Source of the DNA: Deltaproteobacteria bacterium RIFCSPLOWO2_02_FULL_57_26
GTDB taxonomy: Bacteria > Desulfobacterota > Binatia > UBA9968
Assembly (NCBI GenBank): GCA_001798455.1
Contig: MGSI01000073.1
Coordinates: 1 to 6,104 of the forward strand
DNA length: 6,104 nucleotides
Reading direction: 5' to 3'
This document shows positions 1-4,973 of the stretch, in pieces (the first letter of the stretch is position 1; each line of letters opens with the position of its first letter). The translations under genes were made by a program, and so were the position numbers. A model generated the notes under the pieces. That model saw nothing but the letters and a program-made list of their open reading frames with translations, did not search any database and was not told the DNA's origin.

Positions 1-442
1 TCCAGAAGACCTCCGGTGGACCAAAGGCGAGAACGATGGCGCGAACCAACGGAAGCAGAAGGATGAGAACCACAAGCCCGAAGCATACGCCAGCAATTCC
101 GGCGATCGTTGACATACTAATAGCGCGCACCGCCTCGCCCCGCAGACTCATGGGGTAGCCATCCAGCGTGGCGGTAACATTGGGAGCTGTGCCGGGAGTA
201 TTGATGAGAATCGCCGTGACCGCCCCGGCTCCGCCGACCGAGCCCATGATACCGGCATACAAGTACATCGCGTGTGCGGGAGGCAGCATGAAGGTGAACG
301 GGAGCACGACGGTTAGGCCCTGTACCCCTCCGAGACCCGGGATGATGCCGAAGATGACTCCAATGAGATTTCCCAGGATCACGTAGCCAATGACATCGAC
401 CCTTGCCAGAGGTTCGAGACCTGCAAGAAGCCCCTCAAACAT
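1..442 (-). CDS. tctA: TctA-family tripartite tricarboxylate transporter permease, N-terminal part (runs off left edge)
   Basis: This is the large membrane subunit of a TTT carboxylate importer, which works with a periplasmic TctC-type binding protein and usually a small TctB subunit. I translated the minus strand from ATG at 442-440; 147 codons are open to the window edge, about 30% of the usual length of roughly 500 residues. Visible family marks are a hydrophobic first segment, the G-x3-GIIPGLGG motif (residues 28-39) followed by TVVLPFTF (44-51), the AILINTPG motif (77-84), LDGYPM (93-98), a second hydrophobic helix (113-133) and LAFGPPE (138-144). The segment from Tyr62 to Gly84 is about 4 residues longer and more Gly-rich than the Salmonella TctA segment as I remember it, suggesting a subfamily. 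A GGAGG ribosome site (minus strand, 456-452) lies 9 bases before the ATG, which supports this start. The gene is transcribed divergently from the binding-protein gene. Family assignment is firm; the substrate is unknown. Confidence 0.93.
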   Translation of the reverse strand, partial: MFEGLLAGLEPLARVDVIGYVILGNLIGVIFGIIPGLGGVQGLTVVLPFTFMLPPAHAMYLYAGIMGSVGGAGAVTAILINTPGTAPNVTATLDGYPMSLRGEAVRAISMSTIAGIAGVCFGLVVLILLLPLVRAIVLAFGPPEVFW

Positions 443-451
443 TCTTGTGGT

Positions 452-456
452 CCTCC
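452..456 (-). promoter_or_regulatory. Ribosome binding site of the tctA gene
   Basis: The minus strand reads GGAGG here, 9 bases before the ATG at 442-440. It decides the start of a gene that is otherwise only partly in the window. Confidence 0.8.
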
Positions 457-508
457 GGATTCTAAAAAGCTACAGGGAGCCGTTTAACCCAACGAGCGAT
501 CGGGTGGA

Positions 509-537
509 TCACTACCCAATGAAGCGTCGTCTGTCAA
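509..537 (-). promoter_or_regulatory. Candidate promoter for the tctA gene
   Basis: The minus strand has a perfect TTGACA hexamer at 537-532. A 17-base spacer leads to TAGTGA at 514-509, which is a poor -10 (only the first two bases match TATAAT). The -35 lies inside half-site A of the inverted-repeat array, so a regulator bound there would be expected to affect polymerase access. The prediction rests mainly on the -35 and the divergent layout. Confidence 0.35.
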
Positions 538-625
538 GCGAAAGACAAGCGGCTTGACGACCAACCTACCCGGTGATAGTTTCCGGCGCTGAGGTTAAGC
601 CATCCGCTCACCTTAACAGACGACG
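525..625. repeat. Inverted-repeat / half-site array in the divergent transporter promoter region
   Basis: The 14-base CGTCGTCTGTCAAG at 525-538 recurs inverted at 612-625 (CTTAACAGACGACG) with 13 of 14 positions matching. Two shorter inner sites share the GTYAAG core: GCTTGACGACC at 552-562 pairs with GTCAAGC at 533-539, and GTTAAG at 594-599 pairs with CTTAAC at 612-617. This gives two inverted pairs (A facing B, C facing D) with centres near 545.5 and 605.5, about 60 bases apart. A plausible reading is a paired operator for a dimeric or tetrameric regulator of both transporter genes. No regulator gene is in the window, so its family cannot be named. The repeats are seen directly; the operator role is inferred. 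Confidence 0.5.
554..580 (+). promoter_or_regulatory. Candidate promoter for the binding-protein / CoA-transferase operon
   Basis: TTGACG (554-559, 5 of 6 to the -35 consensus) is followed after 15 bases by GATAGT (575-580, 4 of 6 to the -10 consensus). An alternative -10 is TAGTTT (577-582, 17-base spacer, 3 of 6). The -35 overlaps half-site B and sits back-to-back with the TTGACA of the opposite promoter. It would give a leader of about 60 bases that contains half-sites C and D. Spacing is short, so this is tentative. Confidence 0.33.
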
Positions 626-634
626 AACCAAAAG

Positions 635-640
635 AGGAGG
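635..640 (+). promoter_or_regulatory. Ribosome binding site of the binding-protein gene
   Basis: AGGAGG, a full match to the Shine-Dalgarno core, lies 9 bases before ATG 650. It fixes the start that yields an intact signal peptide. Confidence 0.85.
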
Positions 641-649
641 TGCGTCTCC

Positions 650-1645
650 ATGAAAAACTTTCCCGTCGGAATCTTCCCTGCTTTCGTCCGCTCTTTGACA
701 ATCGCCCTTGCGCCGGTTCTCATAGCGCACGCACCTGCTATCGCGCAGGTCAAGTATCCCACGGGCCCGGTTGAGCTGGTCGTAACTTTTGCGCCGGGTG
801 GTGCGGCAGATTCTGCGGGCAGATCTCTGGCTCCCTATCTGTCCAAATATTTGGGTGTCCCGGTTGTGGTCAAGAACGTAGCGCCGCCGCGCACGGGTGA
901 AGACATCTTCAGCCGGAGCAAGCCGGACGGCTACACGATCGGCGTTATGGCTGGCGCGGCCGTCGCCAGCGATGAAACATTTTTCAAGGTCCGCTTCCGG
1001 GGAAGAGAGTTCGCGTGGATCGCCACGAACGCCTCCACGCCGGGGGTGATCTTTTCCAATGCCAAAGGGCCGATTCAGACATTTGACGACTTGCGCAAGG
1101 TTGCGGCCCAGCGCCCAGTCAAGATCGGGGCTTTCAGCATTTACTCATCCACGACGGTCGCTACGATTGTCATCCTTGAGGAAAAGAAAATTCCGTATGC
1201 CTTTGTCACCGGCTTCAAAGGGGCAGCGCCCGCCATGACCTCACTCATCCGCGGCGAGGTTGATATTATCGGCACCACGCTGGGCTCCGGCTCTGCTTTT
1301 TACAAGAGCGGAGACGCCAAGGCCATCCTTCTGATCCAGTCCGAGCCCGACCCGCAGGTGCCGGACGCGCCAACTCTCGAGCACGCGGGGCTGTCACCCT
1401 CTTCAGGCTATCTCGGACCGGTGGTCTTTGCGCTCGTGGCACCGCCCGGCACAAGTCGCGAGATTCGCGACATCCTGGCGTCGGCGCACAAGAAGGCCGT
1501 TGATGATCCCATGTACCGGTCCCAGCTTGAAAAAGTCGGGTTTACTCTTTCCTATGTCCCCCCGGAGAAAGTGCAGCAGTGGGTGAACAATATCTACGAT
1601 GCGTTTGAAAAGGTGAAGCCGACGGTTGAAGCGCACGTGAAATAG
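650..1645 (+). CDS. TctC/Bug-family tripartite tricarboxylate transporter periplasmic binding protein
   Basis: This is an extracytoplasmic binding protein of 331 residues, the normal family length, predicted to capture a carboxylate or similar small molecule in the periplasm and deliver it to a TctA/TctB membrane pair. Residues 1-32 form a signal peptide: a short basic start, a hydrophobic core around 15-26 and a likely cleavage after AIA (30-32). The mature protein opens with the Bug signature YPTGPVELVVTFAPGG (36-51), with Asp54 in the first ligand loop, then LGVPVVVKN (68-76) and KPDGYTIG (91-98). The C-terminal third has PDAPTLEHAG, LVAPPGTS and the helical segment typical of the family. 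The usual Gly-rich stretch after VVxN is replaced by VAPPRTGED (77-85), so the ligand pocket may be atypical. The CoA-transferase gene follows after 16 bases, probably in one transcript. The ligand cannot be deduced. Confidence 0.93.
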   Translation: MKNFPVGIFPAFVRSLTIALAPVLIAHAPAIAQVKYPTGPVELVVTFAPGGAADSAGRSLAPYLSKYLGVPVVVKNVAPPRTGEDIFSRSKPDGYTIGVMAGAAVASDETFFKVRFRGREFAWIATNASTPGVIFSNAKGPIQTFDDLRKVAAQRPVKIGAFSIYSSTTVATIVILEEKKIPYAFVTGFKGAAPAMTSLIRGEVDIIGTTLGSGSAFYKSGDAKAILLIQSEPDPQVPDAPTLEHAGLSPSSGYLGPVVFALVAPPGTSREIRDILASAHKKAVDDPMYRSQLEKVGFTLSYVPPEKVQQWVNNIYDAFEKVKPTVEAHVK

Positions 1646-1646
1646 A

Positions 1647-1653
1647 AGGGGAG
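1647..1653 (+). promoter_or_regulatory. Ribosome binding site that sets the CoA-transferase start
   Basis: AGGGGAG lies just after the TAG of the binding-protein gene. It is 8 bases before GTG 1662 but overlaps or abuts the alternative GTG 1653, which favours 1662 as the start. Confidence 0.6.
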
Positions 1654-1661
1654 TGCGCAAC

Positions 1662-4067
1662 GTGGAACCGACTTCGACGGCCCCTCCCGCCCTCCTGGGC
1701 GGCTATACCGCCATCGATCTTACTGATCTCAAAGGCCAGCTTTGCGGGCGTTTCCTCGCTGACCTCGGCATGGAGGTCATCAAGATTGAACCGCCCGAAG
1801 GAGACCCCGTGCGCTGCCTGGAGCCTTTCCGGGAAGGCCCCGAAAAAAAGCGATCGAGCCTCCGCTTTGCCCATCTGAACGCCGGCAAGAAAAGCATCGT
1901 GCTCGACGATCTCACGGGAGAGAACCGCGCCCGTCTCCTCTCTCTCGTCGAGCGAGCGGATGTCGTGCTCGAAAGTCTCGCGCCCGGATATCTGGATTCC
2001 CTTGGCTTGGGGTATCACGATCTGTGTAAAGTGAATCCCGGCGTGGTCGTCGCTTCCATTACGGGCTTCGGCCAGACCGGGCCCAGGCGACATTTTGCGT
2101 GCACGGATATCGTCGCCTACGCGATGAGCGGGCTCATGTATATCGCAGGGGATCCCGCCTTGCCGCCCTGCCAGCCTCCGGAGACGCAAGCGTACTACTT
2201 TGGCAGTCTCATGGCGGCGCTTGGAGTCGTCGCAGCGCTCTACAAGCGCGAGGCGACCGGGACAGGTGACTGGATCGATGTCTCCATGCAGGAGGCTTTG
2301 GCAACTCAAGAACACCTGATCCGCCTTTACGCTAACGAGGGAGTGATCCTCACGCGCGAGGGAAGCCAGCATGCCCACGTCGCCCCGGCAAAGATATTTC
2401 CCTGCCGGGATGGCTACGTATATCTCTACATCAGCCGACGCCACTGGAAAAAGTTTCTTGAAGTTTGGGCGGATCACCCCGAGGAGCTGGACGCCCCGGC
2501 GCTCATCGCCGACCCCGTCCGCCGCGGAAAAGCCGGCTTCGTCAACGAGCGGGTCGAGCGCTTCACCCGGCGCTACGGAAAAGAGGAGCTCACGGTCTTG
2601 CTCCAGTCGCACGGAATTCCGTGCGTGCCGGTGAACCGACCGAAGGAGTTTCTAGCGGACGAGCACCTGCGGACCCGCGGTCTACTGGCTCCGGTCGACC
2701 GGGCGGACATCGGCGAAATGCGTCTGGTAGGCGCGCCATTTTTGATCAACGGTCTCCGGCCCTCCGTCCGCCGTGCTCCGGAGTTAGGCGAACATCAGGA
2801 CGAACTCGAAAGAAGAGCTTACAGGCCGGTCCTGAAGGAGCCCCCGGCCCAACGGGCTCCCGGTGACCCACGGGTCCCGCTGAGCGGCCTTCGCATCCTG
2901 AGCTTCGATCAGGTCCTCGCCGGGCCCTATGGAATGACCATGCTCGCCGAGCTGGGAGCGGAGGTCATCAAAATCGAATCCCGGCGTGGCGGTCTCGATC
3001 TTTTCCGCTTTTTCGGCACGAGCCAGGACCCAAACCTCTCCCCGCGCTTCCTGGAGTTTAATCGCAACAAGCGATCGGTGACGGTCAACCTGAAGAGCGA
3101 TGAGGGACCCGGTCTCATCAAAAGTCTGGTCCGGCATTGCGACGCCGTCATGGATAACTTCAGCGTGCACGTGATGCCGTCGTTAGGACTGGACCATGCG
3201 AGCCTCGCCCGGGTCAAGCCGGAAATCGCGACTTTGCGAATGCCCGGGCTCGGCTGCACGGGTCCCAAAAGCTCTTACGCGACCTTGGGAACGAACATCA
3301 CGGCGCTGACCGGTTTTACCTACCTCTGGAACCACCGAGGTGTCATTGATCCGCCGGTCGGGTCCCAAACCGTTTTCCCAGATTACGTTTCTGGCCTTAT
3401 GGCAGCGGTTCTTCTCGTCGGCGCCACACTCTATCAGATGCGAACGGCTAAAGGAGCCTTTGTGGATCTCTCGCAGGCCGAAGCGGCCGCATACTTGATC
3501 GGGGCGCGACTGATGCAGGCGCAGCTCTCGGCCGAAGAACTCCAGCCCATGGGAAACGCCTCCTTCGACGCGGCGCCGCAGGGTTGTTATCCATGCCGGG
3601 GAGAGGATCGCTGGTGCGTCATCTCGGTGGAGAGCGACGAGCAGTGGCAGGCCTTGGCCGCTGTCATCGGACGAGAAGACGACGAACGCTTCATGACCTT
3701 GCGGACGCGGCTGGAGCACCAGGAGGAGCTGGATGTCCTGATTGGCACCTGGACCCAAGAGCGGGAATGCTACGAGGTGATGAACGTCATGCAGCAGAGC
3801 GGCGTCCCGTGCGGTGTGGTCCAGAATGGAGCGGATCTGGTCGCGGACGAGCAGCTTCGAGCGAGAAATTTCATCGTCGACGAGAAGAATCCCAGGCTAG
3901 GGCGCATCATTCTGCCGGGGTTTCCCATCCACTTTGCCAATTCCAGGATCGAACCAAGCTGGGAGTTTCCCACTCTCGGCCGGGACAACTCCGCGGTGTT
4001 GGAAGAGCTTCTAGGCATGACCCCCGAGCGAGTCGCCGAGCTCGAGCGCCAGGGCGTGCTCGAGTAA
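1662..4067 (+). CDS. Tandem (two-domain) CaiB/BaiF family III CoA-transferase
   Basis: The protein is 801 residues from GTG 1662, chosen for its ribosome-site spacing; GTG 1653 would add 3 residues. It carries two family III CoA-transferase domains, each near the usual 400 residues. Domain 1 (about 11-385) shows LADLGMEVIKIEPPEGD (32-48), NAGKKS (73-78), GFGQTGP (135-141) and an REATGTGDWIDVSMQEA-type segment. Domain 2 (about 406-801) shows AGP (420-422), LGAEVIKIE, FNRNKRS (466-472), GLGCTGP (529-535) and PDYVSGL. Family enzymes move CoA between carboxylic acids through an aspartyl intermediate. Asp574 in domain 2 sits at the expected catalytic place, while domain 1 has Ala177 there and also lacks the AGP motif (KGQ at 24-26). 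I infer one active and one degenerate half, perhaps a covalent version of the interlocked dimer. The gene follows the binding-protein gene closely, suggesting activation of the imported acid. Donor and acceptor are unknown. Confidence 0.92.
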   Translation: MEPTSTAPPALLGGYTAIDLTDLKGQLCGRFLADLGMEVIKIEPPEGDPVRCLEPFREGPEKKRSSLRFAHLNAGKKSIVLDDLTGENRARLLSLVERADVVLESLAPGYLDSLGLGYHDLCKVNPGVVVASITGFGQTGPRRHFACTDIVAYAMSGLMYIAGDPALPPCQPPETQAYYFGSLMAALGVVAALYKREATGTGDWIDVSMQEALATQEHLIRLYANEGVILTREGSQHAHVAPAKIFPCRDGYVYLYISRRHWKKFLEVWADHPEELDAPALIADPVRRGKAGFVNERVERFTRRYGKEELTVLLQSHGIPCVPVNRPKEFLADEHLRTRGLLAPVDRADIGEMRLVGAPFLINGLRPSVRRAPELGEHQDELERRAYRPVLKEPPAQRAPGDPRVPLSGLRILSFDQVLAGPYGMTMLAELGAEVIKIESRRGGLDLFRFFGTSQDPNLSPRFLEFNRNKRSVTVNLKSDEGPGLIKSLVRHCDAVMDNFSVHVMPSLGLDHASLARVKPEIATLRMPGLGCTGPKSSYATLGTNITALTGFTYLWNHRGVIDPPVGSQTVFPDYVSGLMAAVLLVGATLYQMRTAKGAFVDLSQAEAAAYLIGARLMQAQLSAEELQPMGNASFDAAPQGCYPCRGEDRWCVISVESDEQWQALAAVIGREDDERFMTLRTRLEHQEELDVLIGTWTQERECYEVMNVMQQSGVPCGVVQNGADLVADEQLRARNFIVDEKNPRLGRIILPGFPIHFANSRIEPSWEFPTLGRDNSAVLEELLGMTPERVAELERQGVLE

Positions 4068-4071
4068 CGCT

Positions 4072-4887
4072 CTACACATCCGGCCGCCGGTAGCCGCCTT
4101 TGGTGCCCCCTTCCTGCGACGCGAGATACTCCTCCACATGGGCCAACGGGTCCACCATGAGATTCTGCCAAGCACCGACAAGTTGATCCATCTTCATCGC
4201 TTCCGGAAGCGCGAGATTTCCTCCCATCTGAACTGCGATTTTGGCGGATGCAAGCGCCGCAGGGTGGCGCGTCGCGATCTCTTCCGCAAGCGTTAGTGTG
4301 ACGCCTTCCAGTTGGGACTCTTCTACCGCCGTTGATACGAGCCCGATTCGATCGGCTTCGGCGCCGGATACGTTTTTACCGGTCAGCTGAATCAACGCCG
4401 CTTTCTTCATCGAAACTCCGGAGTGAAACAGAGTGCTGGTGGCCATCTGACCAAAACTTCCGCGCAGGATCTCCGGCATTCCGATCTGAGCGTTCGTAGC
4501 TGCGATCACGAGATCGTGAGAGTTCATCAGCGCCAGGCCGCCGCCTAAACAGTAACCATGAATCTGAGCGATCGTCACTTTCGGGAAGTTCCTGACAGCG
4601 TCAAAGAGGGCCCGTGGAGGACTGGACCGGTCCCAGTCGCCCGGAGATCCCCGGTGCAAGGAACGCAAATAGTAGAGATCCAGACCCGCACAAAACGAGG
4701 GGCCGTTACCCTTGATGATGACGACGCGGATTTCCTGGTCCGCTCTGATTTCTTCCAGCGCGGCCACGACGTCGTCAACCATTTGTTGGTTGATTGCGTT
4801 GCGCTTTTCCGGGCGGTTCAGGTTGATTCTGGCCACCCCCTTCTCGGTAAACTTCTCCAGAATTACAGTCGCAAAGTCACTACTCAT
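4072..4887 (-). CDS. Enoyl-CoA hydratase/isomerase (crotonase) family protein
   Basis: A 271-residue crotonase-fold protein of normal length, cytoplasmic, expected to act on a CoA thioester. ATG 4887-4885 is chosen because AGGAGGG precedes it by 7 bases and because NLNRPEKRNAI (22-32) then falls at the usual distance from the N-terminus. The open frame extends to 4938, but that extension is not family-like. The oxyanion-hole segments are visible as FCAGLDL (65-71) and GYCLGGGLAL (111-120), then AQIGMPEILRG (133-143), LTGKNVSGAEADRIGLV and a C-terminal helical tail. Glu139 matches the second catalytic Glu of classical hydratases, but the first is Ala119, so simple hydration of an enoyl-CoA is doubtful. 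An isomerase, hydrolase, lyase or similar role is possible. It lies 86 bases downstream of the nitronate monooxygenase-like gene on the same strand, likely co-transcribed, and its stop is 4 bases from that of the converging CoA-transferase gene. Confidence 0.93.
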   Translation of the reverse strand: MSSDFATVILEKFTEKGVARINLNRPEKRNAINQQMVDDVVAALEEIRADQEIRVVIIKGNGPSFCAGLDLYYLRSLHRGSPGDWDRSSPPRALFDAVRNFPKVTIAQIHGYCLGGGLALMNSHDLVIAATNAQIGMPEILRGSFGQMATSTLFHSGVSMKKAALIQLTGKNVSGAEADRIGLVSTAVEESQLEGVTLTLAEEIATRHPAALASAKIAVQMGGNLALPEAMKMDQLVGAWQNLMVDPLAHVEEYLASQEGGTKGGYRRPDV

Positions 4888-4894
4888 TTTGTAT

Positions 4895-4901
4895 CCCTCC
4901 T
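4895..4901 (-). promoter_or_regulatory. Ribosome binding site of the crotonase-family gene
   Basis: The minus strand reads AGGAGGG, 7 bases before ATG 4887-4885. It rules in favour of this start over the upstream ATG at 4938-4936. Confidence 0.8.
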
Positions 4902-4948
4902 CGCCTCGTGAATTTCTGTGAGCAACCCGGTGTTCCATGTCCCATCTC

Positions 4949-4968
4949 GGAGCAACTCAAAATGCTCC
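4949..4968 (-). other. Small hairpin between the flavoprotein and crotonase genes
   Basis: GGAGCA (4949-4954) and TGCTCC (4963-4968) form a perfect 6-base stem around an 8-base loop, starting 5 bases after the flavoprotein stop codon. No T-run follows on the minus strand, so it does not look like a standard intrinsic terminator. It could be a processing or attenuation hairpin, or chance. Confidence 0.3.
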
Positions 4969-4973
4969 AAAGC

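Noticed and set aside
168..386. A 72-codon plus-strand open frame near the left edge.
   Set aside because: It lies fully inside the minus-strand TctA coding region, which has clear family motifs and a ribosome site.
1542..2612. A 356-codon open frame on the minus strand, antisense to the binding-protein and CoA-transferase genes.
   Set aside because: Its translation has no recognisable family or ribosome site and is rich in Arg, His and Gly. It lies opposite a clearly conserved gene, so it is a shadow frame of GC-rich coding DNA.
3183..3758. A 191-codon minus-strand open frame within the CoA-transferase gene.
   Set aside because: No family resemblance or start signals; antisense to conserved domain 2.
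4068..4071. A bidirectional terminator between the converging genes.
   Set aside because: Only 4 bases lie between the stops, and I found no convincing stem followed by a T-run next to them.
3584..4093. A 169-codon plus-strand open frame in another frame at the 3' end of the CoA-transferase gene.
   Set aside because: Arg- and Gly-rich out-of-frame translation; the in-frame product continues to a proper family III C-terminus at 4067.
4888..4938. A 17-residue N-terminal extension of the crotonase-family protein from ATG 4938-4936.
   Set aside because: The strong ribosome site 7 bases before ATG 4887 and the normal family N-terminus argue for the shorter form.
4920..4956. Direct repeat GAGCAAC at 4920-4926 and 4950-4956.
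   Set aside because: Seven bases, two copies, partly accounted for by the hairpin stem; well within chance.
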